Assembly (NCBI GenBank): GCA_018806915.1
Contig: JAGKQI010000101.1
Span: 1,178,001 to 1,242,000, forward strand
Direction of reading: 5' to 3'
Length of the DNA: 64,000 nucleotides
Source: Phytophthora colocasiae
Lineage: Eukaryota > Oomycota > Peronosporomycetes > Peronosporales > Peronosporaceae
Part shown: positions 9,962 to 19,274 of the stretch, one piece after another
How positions within the stretch are numbered: position 1 is the stretch's first letter
Layout: the number at the start of each line of letters is the position of its first letter
The notes under the pieces: generated by a model
What the model saw: only the letters and a program-made list of their open reading frames with translations
Databases searched by the model: none
What the model was told of the DNA's origin: nothing
Program-made: the position numbers and the translations under genes

Positions 9962-10540
9962 CTTTGTCACATTGCATGTGTCTCCAAATGGTCCCCGGAT
10001 ATCCGAAATCCTCCATTCAACTCCTTCGATCCAGCTAGTGGTTCTCTTAACCAAATCAAACAACTGCGAGCTTCTAGTAGTGAAATCATTGCGTCCAATT
10101 GATCAAATGTCGCGCTTCCGTAGCCGTTCCAATGCGCAATAAGGTCAATGTCGTCTTTCCGTTTGATAGCTTCTATCGCCTCCACAAGCTTCGGCTGCTG
10201 TGGAATACTACTTATTGTAGGAGTAACATGGCCAGCAGAGCGAGGTCTGATCTCTAGCGTCTCATTAACCTCCACACTTGGAATCTCACAAGCATCCACT
10301 ATAGCTTTTGCTCCACGCACACTGTACGAGCCGTTCAGCAGGACAGCAATCTCTTCAAATGATACTTGTCTCCATACTTTGCCTCCTCGGCACTCAGCCG
10401 CCAATTCAAGCGCAAGCTCTCGATCTTTCTTTGCCTGAGCCTGTTTCCGCTGTGCCTTAGTCATGCCATTGATCAGTGGGCGTTCCGTGAATTTCCAGGT
10501 AACCGCCTTTGCAGCTTCGTTCAAATCGGCTGGCTTTGGC

Positions 10541-10601
10541 GTAGGTTCGGTTGGATTCGGTGCAGATTCGGTAGGATTCGGTGCTGATTCGGTACACTCT
10601 G
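10541..10601. repeat. TTCGGT array inside coding sequence
   Basis: Five TTCGGT units about 10-17 bp apart, read on the minus strand as CACCGAATCC-type repeats. They encode the repetitive linker TESAPNPTESAPNPTEPTPK. It is the same motif that fills the introns and flanks of this gene. Confidence 0.8.
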
Positions 10602-11139
10602 GCACGGCTTCTGTATCGGGTAGAGGCTCTGGTTCCATTTCCTTGACTGGTTCCTCAACACCTTGAGCTGCTGCAGAATCACTGCCCCCAAGTACAGCAC
10701 CGCCTTCTTCACTAGTAAGGTCGGGTGCCTCTAACGGAATGTATTGTGGCGAGGTGTGCTCAGCAAACGACATCTGGGACAGCGTCACACCTCCAACGGA
10801 AGATACCTGGGATAGACCTGGAAACTCAGGTGCAGTTTCATGAGCGAAGTCCACCACGCGACCAGAGTGTAGTGCTTCATAGAAGGCTTCCAACCAATTT
10901 AACGCCACCTTGAACGTGGGCGTCGACTGGAAACCATACGGTCAACGATCTTCTCCGCCATAGCCTTTGCTTCACAGTACATCAGACCACTTGACAGCGT
11001 CTTCTCTTTTGGCAGTGAAGGACACACACCTTGCTTCAATCCACCACAAGGAATATCGCCGTTGCCGATGTCATTCTCAGAACTGTGAACTATCCACCGC
11101 GTAGCAATGTACCGAAGAGGGGACCACCGTCTCAAAATG

Positions 11140-11217
11140 ACAAGTATTTCTGATGTACAAAACGTGTCGACACGGCAGTAGGCACGTCTTCATAAAGATA
11201 CAGTCGCAACAACTAGA
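11140..11217 (-). pseudogene. SWIM zinc-finger exon of the MULE transposase
   Basis: Immediately after the intron at 11218-11298 the minus strand reads SCCDCIFMKT, then CLLPCRHVLYIR. This is the CxC...CxH pattern of the SWIM finger, with the typical LPCRH block. SWIM fingers follow the catalytic core in FAR1/ZSWIM-type MULE transposases. A frame change follows near 11130. Confidence 0.8.
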
Positions 11218-11298
11218 CTGTAAAGCAAAATCAAAGCGTTAGATCATCATACCGAAAATTTACCGAATCACCAAAATCTTCACCGAACAGCAACGTAC
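11218..11298 (-). other. 81-bp intron with TTCGGT motifs
   Basis: The donor is GTACGT and the acceptor TTTACAG. Inside, on the sense strand, are TTCGGTG, GATTCGGT and TTTCGGT. It separates the MULE core from the SWIM exon. Confidence 0.7.
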
Positions 11299-12396
11299 CC
11301 TAGTGTTCACCACGTACTCCGCCCCAGATCGAGGACTGGTAACTACTGCTCTCTCAGAATCACCCAGTTCCACCAGGTACTCTGCGTCAACTCCAGTGGC
11401 TAACTCATGCTGCTTTGATACCAAATCGAAGGCAAACGAACTCAGTTGAAGTCCAAGCAGGGACAGCTCCGGATCTTCTGAAGCTCGCGCCGGGCGACTG
11501 CCAACCTTGTGGTATTCAGTCAGGTACTGTTCTTCCGCGTATTCTTGTAGTGTTTCAGAGTCGATAGCAGCTGATCAATAGAGAATGAGCCGTCGATCAC
11601 GTCCTTAATCTTGCCCCATTTCGACTCGATCCGATTGTTCGTATTATTCGTGAGGTGAGGAACATTGCCTCTCTTGTAGGAGACCCACTCGTCCTTGGAT
11701 TTATCCCAGTTCTCGACAAAGTTTAGATACAACTCGTGCGCTGGATCATCACCCAACGTGTGCAGCAGGGCCCCTTTGCATCTTCGTATTGATCCGCACT
11801 CTCAGCATACACCAGTAACCGCATGAGAGCCTTCACTTCCTTCTTAACGCTTTTGCAAGACGAGCTGCTAACTTTTTGAGCCAGGTAATCACATGCCATT
11901 GACAAAGTAGCTGTCTTGCCTGCGGTAAAGTCTCTGCCAAAACCGCTTTTTCGTGAAACGCCTTGTCTGTCATCACCACTTCAATTTTGGACCAGTCTGG
12001 ATTGTTCGCCTTGAAGATTTCCATGACTTGACGAAGATTCACTTTATGTTCACTTTCAACAAAGAGCATGATGCACGTATTGGCCCTTGCCGAAGACATC
12101 ATGCACGACGAAACTAAACAGTTTGTAGCGATTCGAATTCGTGTTGTGTGTAGAATCCACCATAATGATCTCCGGAAACGCCTTAAATAGCCGCTTCATT
12201 CTTGCCGACTGGAACGTAGCTATACGGGCGAAGTCGCTGTCCTCGTCGATCTTTATCTCAGCAGAATTCCCTCTGTCTTGCCGGCAAAATTCTTCCAAAA
12301 CTGCAAATGCACGTTGAGCATCATTCAATCCTCCCTGGCTCTCGATCTTTAATCTCTGAACCATGTTGTGCACGTCGCGCAAGATTGTCTTCTTCC
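11299..12396 (-). pseudogene. MULE/ZSWIM-type transposase catalytic core
   Basis: Overlapping reading frames at 12412-12056, 12102-11833, 11905-11723 and 11756-11520 together give the core. Recognisable blocks are FPEIIMVDSTHNTN (first catalytic Asp in VDSTH), VVMTDKAFHEK (second Asp), LLCQWHVITWLKK (the CxxH block) and HLTNNTNNRIESKWGKIK (Glu in the NNRIE block). These are typical of ZSWIM-related MULE transposases. At least three frame changes separate the blocks without plausible introns. Confidence 0.8.
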
Positions 12397-12486
12397 CTGA
12401 AAACACAACCAAAACATAGCCACCGAATGGTTACCGAAATTAGTTAGGACACCGAAATTCCACCGAATTCGTAGTAAGGTGTACCT
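12397..12486 (-). other. 90-bp intron packed with TTCGGTG motifs
   Basis: GTACAC donor, CTAAC branch-like motif and TTTTCAG acceptor. Four TTCGG units lie in about 50 bp. Splicing joins GILQYLRQRTG to KKTILRDVHNMV in frame, as expected for this transposase family. Confidence 0.8.
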
Positions 12487-13027
12487 GTTCTTTGCCGGAG
12501 ATACTGAAGAATCCCTCGCACACTCGCGCCAGCTTTATGCAGTACTGCGACGTCATGTTTCAGGTGGGGTTCCTGCAACCCTGTTTTCCGCATAGTTTTC
12601 CCATCCAATCTTGTTCAAGGAATGGTTGTGGACCCCAGAGGCATTGGCGCGTAGTGACCACTTTCCACTGATCGACTGGACTACACACGGTTACCCTGGC
12701 CTTGCACTTCGTATCACGAACCTGGTTATGAATCCGCTTCCCTCCTCCCTTCGGTTCGTAGGGTTGTCCATGTGTGCATACCAATGTCTTTGCGTAAGTC
12801 TCCCATTCTTCTGGAATCAGGACAACTTCGCGACGGGCCCTCTTTCTAGCGTTTTCCCTGGCTTTGCTTGCCCGTAGAATTTGCTTGTTGCGAAGGGAAA
12901 CTGAAGTGCTTGTACGCTTCGAAAACTGCTGATATGTCCGTCGCTGGAACGCATCGAAAGCTTCATGGAACTCTTCCCACGAATCGAATCGGGTCTCGAA
13001 ATCATAAAAGCCAAACCGGACCACTAG
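12487..13027 (-). pseudogene. FAR1-like DNA-binding region of the MULE
   Basis: The segment starts LVVRFGFYDFETRF and SWEEFHEAFDAF, the usual entry of FAR1-type domains. It has a long basic stretch (SKARENARKRARRE) and then the zinc-binding part: LVCTHGQPYEPKG, a second Cys in DTKCKARVTVC and WKVVTTR. A frame change near 12640 is needed to continue into the helix ending LKHDVAVLHKAG. In known relatives this part binds the element ends. Confidence 0.7.
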
Positions 13028-13097
13028 CTCGAACGCCAAGATCAATCTTTCGGTGTAATTTCGGTGTTTGGTGCGGGTTCGGTCGTTCGGTAGATAC
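13028..13097 (-). other. 70-bp intron with CACCGAA motifs
   Basis: The donor is GTATCT and the acceptor TTCGAG. It joins an acidic segment ending EDEAGDD to LVVRFGFYD in frame. Two CACCGAA and two CCGAAC units lie inside. It can also be read through in frame, so splicing is inferred from the low-complexity translation and the match to the other introns. Confidence 0.6.
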
Positions 13098-13620
13098 ATC
13101 ATCGCCTGCTTCATCTTCGTCCATCCGGGCAGCGCTATTAGCAGCTTCACCAAGTGACTTGTCTTCGGAGTCAGAACCTGCGTAACGAGGAATTTCCACT
13201 CGCAATCACTTCGGTCTGTTCCCCGGCGTCCGAGCTGGAATCCGATTCGATTCCGAATGTATCGCGTAGCGTTTTTCTTTCCAACTGATCACGTTTACGA
13301 CTGTCGCTTGCGTCCGCTTCACTCGCTTCACCATCCGAACGTCTTAGCATCGCAGCTGCGCTGCGAGTCAGCTTACGCCGGCCTTCCTCCACCAGACGAA
13401 TCGCTTGGTTGTCTAGCCGACCTTGCGCAATCCTCTCTGCTTCACGTGCTTCGATAGTCCCTCGAGGCTCGTCAGGTGGCTTCGCTGCGATACTGACATC
13501 AGGATGGACATCGTTGCGTTGGTCCTCACGAAGTCGCGGTTTCTCCAGCGCAGCAGCATTGCGCTGAGTGGGTGACACGGCCTCGACCTCTCCAAACGAT
13601 CCCTGTGGTGTAATAGACAT
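13098..13620 (-). pseudogene. Acidic/charged N-terminal region of the MULE gene
   Basis: Begins at ATG 13620 (MSITPQGSFGEVEAV). It is rich in Glu, Arg and Ser, including FGIESDSSSDAGEQTE. A frame change near 13190 leads into SDSEDKSLGEAANS and the intron at 13028-13097. No domain is recognised; the composition suggests a disordered region. Confidence 0.55.
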
Positions 13621-14031
13621 TATTTAGTTAGTTTATGCATTAATGTCCACCCGAGGAAGGTTAGTGAACGCACCGAGCTCTCCATCGATCTTCACTCTGG
13701 CGTCTGCGTCCTAGGGGGGGAAATCGTGAAATGACAACCGTCCAACCGGCGGGAACTGAATTTTTGAAAAATAAGTGTAAGGTATTTTATTTATCTTACG
13801 TCGTCCCAAGTTCAACCTGAACCATGAAATCCGACTCTATCTGGTCGACCGAATGCTCACCGAATTATACTGAAAACACACTGAATTTGAATTCTAAATT
13901 CGGTGGTACCAGCGTCTCCCTAATGTTGCTTGGTTGTGAGATCGTGTTAATATAAGATAAAACTCCGTGTTGAAGACCAAATTGATACATAACACGCAGT
14001 TGTATTTCCTTACACACACAGAGCTGTCAAT
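13621..14031. other. 5' flank of the MULE gene with CACCGAA copies
   Basis: No gene is seen. Between 13848 and 13911 are ACCGAAT, CACCGAA and TTCGGTG, matching the introns of the adjacent MULE. The 12-mer CCCTAATGTTGC at 13919-13930 also occurs near 8926 on the other side of the MULE in the same orientation; whether this marks element ends is unknown. Confidence 0.5.
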
Positions 14032-14607
14032 CTAAGCAGCTTGTGCTTCTTCAATGCCAAACAGGAAATTGTACAGCATCTGAGGGATGTGAGCTTGGCC
14101 ACTGCACACGTTTCGGCCATCGACCGACGAATTGCGGACAGTGAGTGTAAGAAGGTTGTTAAGCAACTTGGTCAGCTTGCGGAGCGCTCTATCTTCGCCC
14201 AATAGCCTCAGCGTTAGAGCTTCCGGGTTAGCGCTGCCAAGAACGTAGAGTTCAACCAACTCGGCGCAGAATTCACAGTGCGCATCGTTGTGAGCCGCCC
14301 ACGCAGTGTCATAGATGTCGGCACGTAGTTGGCCGAACTCGCCCAGAGTCTTCTCTGTCCGCACTGCTGCCTTTAACGGCCTGCCACCGGCGTCCACGCT
14401 CGTCGGACTCTCGTTTTCCACTGAGTTACGGAATACCTCCACTGTGTAGAGCGCTTTCATACCCTTACCGGAACGGCTAGACACTCGAACGTCCACGATG
14501 GTTTTGAGTTCTAGCAATGCTTGTCGTCGTGCTGACATCCACGCGGGTTCGATGGACACTGGGATCAGCAGTTGCAGCTTGCACTTGTTGGACAGATTCG
14601 GCAACAT
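14032..14607 (-). CDS. PX-like CxxC family protein, member 1 (group A)
   Basis: 191 aa from the ATG at 14607; an upstream extension would need a GTG start, and MLPNLS matches the start of member 2. Strand-like segment LLELKTIVDVRV at 31-42, then YTVEVF at 54-59, EKTLGEFGQLRADIY at 85-99, CEFC at 111-114, a helical stretch LRKLTKLLNNLLTLTV around 142-157 and CSGQAHIPQMLYNFLF at 168-183. The central block aligns with the RR(Y/F)SxFxxL motif of PX domains, but the two basic residues are replaced (EKTL), so phosphoinositide binding as in classical PX domains is doubtful. The CxxC pair and the later Cys might bind a metal. It is tandem with member 2 on the same strand, 384 bp away. Function unknown. 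Confidence 0.75.
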   Translation of the reverse strand: MLPNLSNKCKLQLLIPVSIEPAWMSARRQALLELKTIVDVRVSSRSGKGMKALYTVEVFRNSVENESPTSVDAGGRPLKAAVRTEKTLGEFGQLRADIYDTAWAAHNDAHCEFCAELVELYVLGSANPEALTLRLLGEDRALRKLTKLLNNLLTLTVRNSSVDGRNVCSGQAHIPQMLYNFLFGIEEAQAA

Positions 14608-14990
14608 GATGTAGCTGGTTTGGACTGTCACCGATTGGAAGACGTTGCGAATGTCCTGCACATTCGAAAATGAAATGGGACGAAGCGTCCGAGATGTACG
14701 TCGACAAGGTCCATTCGACTGGCCAAGGGATTCACATGCGTAGGCACGCGCATCATCGTCTAAACAAACAGAATGAAGAAGTGCTGCAGACGTACGGACC
14801 GCCTTGCATAGCTAGGCAATGTATACATGTACTACACCACTATGTATACAGGTACCTGAACTCTTTGGTTTCAACCAAGCAAGTATGAACATTTATTTAC
14901 ATGTGCATGTCATTGCACTTTTCAAACACGGAAATGAGCAGTTAAACACGCCTTGATAAGGATACTTTGATACTTGAAGTAGCTCATAGC
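14608..14990. other. Spacer between family members 1 and 2
   Basis: No ORF with recognisable content. On the minus strand GCTCATTTCCGTGTTT (14924-14939) partly resembles the oomycete initiator, but it lies over 300 bp from the member 1 ATG and would need a 5'UTR intron. Confidence 0.4.
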
Positions 14991-15554
14991 CTAGGCAGTG
15001 TCACTTGCTGTGGTGAAGAGGAATTCATGCACAATTTGAGGAATACGGGTCTGTCCAGAACAGCAGCTACGCGTATTGATACTGGTGTTCTTGACGGTGA
15101 GCTCCAGGATTTCCTCCATGAATTTGTTCATTGTGCGAGCCAACCGCTTGCCTCCGATCAGAGTGATAAGAAATCCGTCCGGGTTCGTTCCAAATACGAC
15201 TTGGTCCATGAATCCCGCGCAAAATTCGCATACCTCTCTGTAATGCGCGTCTTGAGTGATCTCGTAGACTTTGTTGCGTAAAATCACAAACTCTAACAGC
15301 GTCCGTTCGATCCGGACGGTAGGTCTCCGTAGCCGCGCGTCGTCCGGCACATTTTCTTCGATTGTGCTAGCCGAATCTGCAAAGACCTCGACGACGAACC
15401 AATCTTTCTTCCCTTCACAATGAATCTGCACCGCATCGACTTTCTTGAGCTCCAGCAATGCATTTCGACGAACGGACATGACGGAAGGCGCGATCGCGAC
15501 AGGAACCAGCAGCTGGAGGTTTGAGCCCAATTTGTCGGAAAGTGGTGGTAGCAT
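14991..15554 (-). CDS. PX-like CxxC family protein, member 2 (group A)
   Basis: 187 aa from the ATG at 15554. The start context CTTCACACCATG is shared with member 8. It is the closest relative of member 1 in the window: MLPPLSDK, QLLVPVAIAPSVMS, RRNALLELKKVDAVQI, then WFVVEVF, ERTLLEFVILRNKVY, CEFC at 109-112 and CSGQTRIPQIVHEFLF at the C-terminus. As in member 1 the basic pair of the PX RRF motif is absent (ERTL). No signal peptide or membrane helix. A possible splice acceptor (TTTTCAG) lies about 50 bp upstream of the ATG, hinting at a 5'UTR intron. It probably arose with member 1 by tandem duplication. Confidence 0.75.
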   Translation of the reverse strand: MLPPLSDKLGSNLQLLVPVAIAPSVMSVRRNALLELKKVDAVQIHCEGKKDWFVVEVFADSASTIEENVPDDARLRRPTVRIERTLLEFVILRNKVYEITQDAHYREVCEFCAGFMDQVVFGTNPDGFLITLIGGKRLARTMNKFMEEILELTVKNTSINTRSCCSGQTRIPQIVHEFLFTTASDTA

Positions 15555-16470
15555 GGTGTGAAGACAAGTTGTGCGGTTTGCGTTAAAACTGAAAATGAGA
15601 GACAGCAGATTAAATTGCTTGAAGCTCACAGGAGTTGAACACTGCACCACCATTAAGGCCATCAACTCGCCGGTTTAGAGTACTAGAGTCCTTCATCTAA
15701 TCTTTCTGATTAGATTAGCGTAATATTGTTCAATCAAAATTGGCCAGAAGCCGGATATCGAGTGCAAATGTATACGTATAGCGATTAATATAGAGATGAG
15801 CTTCAGCTCGTCTACAGCCAATTCTGAAGTTGCGTCCGTTTAAGTGCATCTTGCCGTTGCCCAACAAGTAGACCGCCACGCGGTTCCCTGCCAGCGCCAG
15901 TGTCTATCACGTCGCACAAAGCCGCATCAGTCCAAGTGGATTCCTTCAAAGGTATCAAGCTCAAAGCTTTTCAAAGCGTCTGCTTGGGCTTCAAGCGATG
16001 ATGGCCCCTAATGCGACAGAGACGGGAAGTCTGCGAGCCCCTCTTCTTGTCTATCCGCCGTGTCCGGTGCTTTGGCAGCCAACCGCCTCGCGGAAAAGCT
16101 TCCAGTCACGGCCGAGTTGCCTACCAATTTCCCCTGCGAGCCACGCTGCGAAAGATAGGCTGTTGAACGGCCCCGTGAAGCCCGGAAGCGGCGCTGCCGC
16201 AGGCTTCCGGCTCGCTTCGACTGAACTTGTCGCTTGCTGCACGCAAATCGTAGACGACGAAATGTGACGCGCGCAACGGGTACCCCTGCTTTGGAATCCA
16301 AAGTTTGGATTGAAGCGCGGGCCAGTCATTTTCTGCTTGAAGCCACCGGAGCTGGCGCGTCGCATGTCCATTAACCGCGCACGCACTGCCCTACGCACAA
16401 ATGCGGTGCAAGTGTTCTTGTGGTTGTGTTGCAGTTGTTGCCGCCACTTGCACGCGTTTTTGCTGGACGA
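15555..16470. other. 916-bp spacer, nothing recognised
   Basis: ORFs on both strands (for example 15998-16267 and 16051-16569) have no recognisable motif and show no family resemblance. Confidence 0.5.
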
Positions 16471-16492
16471 TATAAAGCTCATTCTTGATTTA
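16471..16492 (+). promoter_or_regulatory. TATA-like box and oomycete initiator of member 3
   Basis: TATAAA at 16471 runs into GCTCATTCTTGATTTA at 16477-16492. The oomycete initiator consensus is GCTCATTYYNCAWTTT; the match is good except for G at the C position and the last base. The ATG of member 3 follows 15 bp downstream, a typically short oomycete leader. Confidence 0.65.
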
Positions 16493-16506
16493 TCGAACTT
16501 AACATC

Positions 16507-16995
16507 ATGCTGCAGTCCCTCTCGATCCAGCCACTTGTGCCCGTCACAGGCGGCGACCCGTGCAACCACTCACGTCCGGAACCCGTCGCCGACATCCTCA
16601 CCTCCTCAGACAGTCACAGAGGCGTCAACGCTATCGTACATGTGTACTTCCGCCCGACCACCAACGAATCTCAGCCGTTGCAGGAGCGTAAGCCGGACTA
16701 CTCGTTCCGGTGCACGTTCGCGGAATTGAAAAAGCTACGCGCGCAGATCCAATCGACCTTGGGCCGTGGCGGACACTGCGCACACTGCAAGCGCGTGGCC
16801 ACGTACATGGCCTACTGCTGGGAACGACCTCGCCTGCTTGCTCCGTCGTGGCAGGGTGGCATGACCCTGCAGATGGAGCCGCTGACCTCGTTCCTGAACC
16901 AGCTGCTGTGCTTCGCCACTCAGCTGGGAGCTGAGGACCATCCCGAGTTCGCTGCCATCATGGCGCGCTTCATGCAGCCGCGTGACGAAGTATAA
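16507..16995 (+). CDS. PX-like CxxC family protein, member 3, reversed
   Basis: 162 aa from the ATG at 16507, which has A at -3 and sits behind a good initiator. It is the only intact-looking member on the plus strand. NAIVHVYF at 41-48, DYSFRCTFAELKKLRAQIQ at 64-82, CAHC at 91-94 and a C-terminal helix pair (LTSFLNQLLCFATQL) match the group A order. The protein ends FAAIMARFMQPRDEV and lacks the CSGQ...IP motif, so it is a shorter variant or a degenerated copy. Its GC-rich third positions differ from the neighbours. Function unknown. Confidence 0.65.
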   Translation: MLQSLSIQPLVPVTGGDPCNHSRPEPVADILTSSDSHRGVNAIVHVYFRPTTNESQPLQERKPDYSFRCTFAELKKLRAQIQSTLGRGGHCAHCKRVATYMAYCWERPRLLAPSWQGGMTLQMEPLTSFLNQLLCFATQLGAEDHPEFAAIMARFMQPRDEV

Positions 16996-17455
16996 CGCGC
17001 TTCTGTCGGAGACTGACCGATGCACGCCCGGCAAATTGCTGACGCGCCACGTCCGCAGGTTCAACCTGTCTGGGACCAGCTACCCAGGCAGGATCGAGCG
17101 TACCCGCCTGCCACCATAGTGGCAGGAAATAGGGACGCGGAGCCTATCGCCCTTTTGCGAGCATACCCGCCTAGCACACCATTATGACGCAGGAGATTGG
17201 GATGCCACGCTGCTTTTCACGCAGCTCACTTGGGCTTGATAAGGATGCTGAGTCCGCGCAGGCGTCGAGGCTTCTGTGCTCGTCGTTTGACTCACTCGCT
17301 ATCACTCATGCTGTTTTGTTAACAATTTCTTCTGTCATGAGCATGCGTGCCCGTTAGGATTAATGCAAGACAAAATACAAGTCTGCTAACAGAAAGAAGT
17401 ACTATTCAAGACAAAGTGGTGGGTCATAGATAGAGGCAATCCAGGCTTTCGCAGT
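16996..17455. other. Spacer between members 3 and 4, nothing recognised
   Basis: Converging 3' ends of members 3 (+) and 4 (-). No terminator-like structure could be defined and no ORF is convincing. Confidence 0.45.
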
Positions 17456-18022
17456 TCAACTGTCCGGTGCGCGAGGCCGGAGGAATTGCTGTACGATTTG
17501 GTGACTTTGCACTTGTCCGGAGCACCAAGGCGTGCCCTCGACACACGCGAAGTGGATCAGGATATCTACGACATTATCCACGAACTGCTGCAGAGATCGG
17601 ATGATCTTCTCGCGGCCAACAAGTAGCCGAATCACATTGCTGTCAAACTTTTTCTCTCCAGTTTCGAGATACAGCATCATCTCCTTGCAGAACTCACAGG
17701 AGACGGACGTGTGAGCCAAGTGCGACGCGTTGTACAACGCTTGACGCAGGTTGTCAAAGTCCACGAGTGTCTTGTCAACTTGGTACGTTGAAGCTGGCAG
17801 TTGAGATCCGACGCTATCTCGAGGTAAATCTCCGTCAAAGAGACTTGGTCGAGGTGCTGAAGTGTCAGTGTACACTTTAAGTGTGAATAAGGAGGCGCGA
17901 GATGAAGCGCGCGAAACGAGTACTCTTTCGACTTCTTGGAGCGTCAGAAGCCGACGTTGAGCGTTGAAAGCGTTTGACGTCGCAGACAAGCGAGTTCCCG
18001 CTGAGTTTTGAGGGTTTTGCAT
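17456..18022 (-). CDS. PX-like CxxC family protein, member 4 (group A)
   Basis: The open frame extends upstream to 18235 without an obligatory stop, with ATGs at 18184, 18136 and 18022. I prefer 18022 because it gives 188 aa, the family length, and a purine at -3. Features: LLTLQEVERVLVSR at 25-38, LFTLKVYTD at 45-53, VDKTLVDFDNLRQALY at 82-97, CEFC at 109-112, VIRLLVGREKIIRSLQQFVDNVVDIL, then CSGQVQSHQIVQQFLR. The IP of the C-terminal motif is replaced by SH. If one of the longer starts is used, the extra 38-54 residues are unlike other members. Confidence 0.7.
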   Translation of the reverse strand: MQNPQNSAGTRLSATSNAFNAQRRLLTLQEVERVLVSRASSRASLFTLKVYTDTSAPRPSLFDGDLPRDSVGSQLPASTYQVDKTLVDFDNLRQALYNASHLAHTSVSCEFCKEMMLYLETGEKKFDSNVIRLLVGREKIIRSLQQFVDNVVDILIHFACVEGTPWCSGQVQSHQIVQQFLRPRAPDS

Positions 18023-18444
18023 GGTCTGAGCCGGACGAGGTAAGTTCTGAAGTGAGTTTTTGGTCTCGTAGTCATCATCAATCAGGTCATGGCATGCATC
18101 CAATCCAACGGATTCACCGCAATGTATGAGTGACATCGCTCGCAGCCGACCCCCACTCACCAACGCCGGCTCTCTGATGCTCATTCCTGCTAGGAATCCT
18201 AGTGCGGAACTGTAGACGATATTCGTACTACACAAGGTAATCTACCCGATTGGATGAGCGAATTGGAAACCGCCAAGCAATCTTGTGGTGCTTCTTGGTG
18301 CCTGGTAAACAGTTTGCTCAAACGCTTCAATGCCCGTGTTGACTAAAGGAGAGCTAAAGAAAGAGAGGATCCGTAAGAGTTGACTAGCGAAAAACATGAC
18401 TCATGTTGAAGTTGTCATCACGTAAAGTTGCAATCGAGTGGGGG
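18023..18444. other. Spacer/possible 5' extension of member 4
   Basis: The reading frame of member 4 stays open to 18235, so part of this stretch may code. The rest shows nothing recognisable. Confidence 0.4.
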
Positions 18445-19017
18445 CTACTCCGTCTCGGTTTGAGAAAGAAGGAACTTAGTTAGAAGATGCCAGCACTGCA
18501 TCTTTCCGTAGCAAATGCGTTTGTCCGACGGGTTCCTAAGAGGGACGAGTACGTCGAGAATGTTGTTCATGAACTGCTCCAGGCTGAGGTGAAGGTTATC
18601 TTGGCCTTCGACAGTTCCTTTACCTGCAATCGAGTGCGATTGAATTGTCTTGCAAAATGTACACTGCGAGAACAAGTGTGTCACATCCACAGCACGACTA
18701 AACGCCTTGTGGAGGGATTCGAAATCCTCGAGTTGTTTCTCGCTGCGGTACACCAGACCAGGAACTTGCATCCCGGTTACCGCTGGGCGACGTTCAGGTG
18801 TTGACTTCATGACGACTGTGACTTGAAAACGTGACGCAGCCAAACTTTCGCTGGTCGACAACAGCGCCACTGAAATGGACTCAATCTCGTTCAATGCTGT
18901 CTCCGTCGAAACCTCGTGTTGTGGCCCTCTCTGCTTTCGTCCTGCGTGCACCGACATCGCCGAGACGCTGAGAAGTCGGAGAGAACCAGTCGATGAGGTC
19001 GGGCTCGTGTTTGACAT
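18445..19017 (-). CDS. PX-like CxxC family protein, member 5 (divergent)
   Basis: 190 aa from ATG 19017 (A at -3). A Ser/Thr-rich N-terminus is followed by LNEIESISVALL, RFQVTVVM at 63-70, RSEKQLEDFESLHKAF at 91-106, CTFC at 119-122, LSLEQFMNNILDVLV and a C-terminal CYGKMQCWHLLTKFLL. It keeps the CxxC and CxG cysteines but has diverged elsewhere, including loss of the IP pair and of the RR of a classical PX motif. On the same strand as members 4 and 6. Function unknown. Confidence 0.7.
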   Translation of the reverse strand: MSNTSPTSSTGSLRLLSVSAMSVHAGRKQRGPQHEVSTETALNEIESISVALLSTSESLAASRFQVTVVMKSTPERRPAVTGMQVPGLVYRSEKQLEDFESLHKAFSRAVDVTHLFSQCTFCKTIQSHSIAGKGTVEGQDNLHLSLEQFMNNILDVLVPLRNPSDKRICYGKMQCWHLLTKFLLSQTETE

Positions 19018-19274
19018 GATTGTTTTGGTGACGATGCTAATTTGAAACTGGAATTGGAGGACGGCCGAGCCTTGTCAAGTATTTCCCCGTCCAATCCTAT
19101 CGATTGCAGTGACGACCTGTATCATTCGACCAACACTCAACGCGCTTTCAAAAACACCCGTAATCGTTTACCTACCACACACAATCTTCGTTCATGTATC
19201 GCGTTGAAGTCGTAAGGATACTTAGCTGTGTTGGAAACAATCGATGCCTGAATGACTACGTTCTAATCTAATCA

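Larger units (their letters stand above)
9266..13620 (-). pseudogene. MULE transposase-Ulp1 gene, degenerate
   Basis: One minus-strand gene spread over several frames. In order: acidic N-terminal region, FAR1-like DNA-binding region, MULE catalytic core, SWIM zinc finger, proline/threonine-rich linker, Ulp1 protease. Four GT-AG introns can be placed: 13028-13097, 12397-12486, 11218-11298 and 9905-9961. Splicing the first two and the last joins recognisable protein segments. Extra frame shifts remain near 13190, 12640, 11130, 10930 and 10040 that no intron explains, so the gene is either decayed or carries base-call errors. Ulp1-bearing MULEs are known in plants (Kaonashi-type); this is the analogous architecture in an oomycete. 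Terminal inverted repeats and target duplication were not found. Confidence 0.75.

Noticed and set aside
16051..16569. 172-codon minus ORF between family members 2 and 3
   Set aside because: It has none of the family motifs and runs antisense over the initiator and start of member 3.
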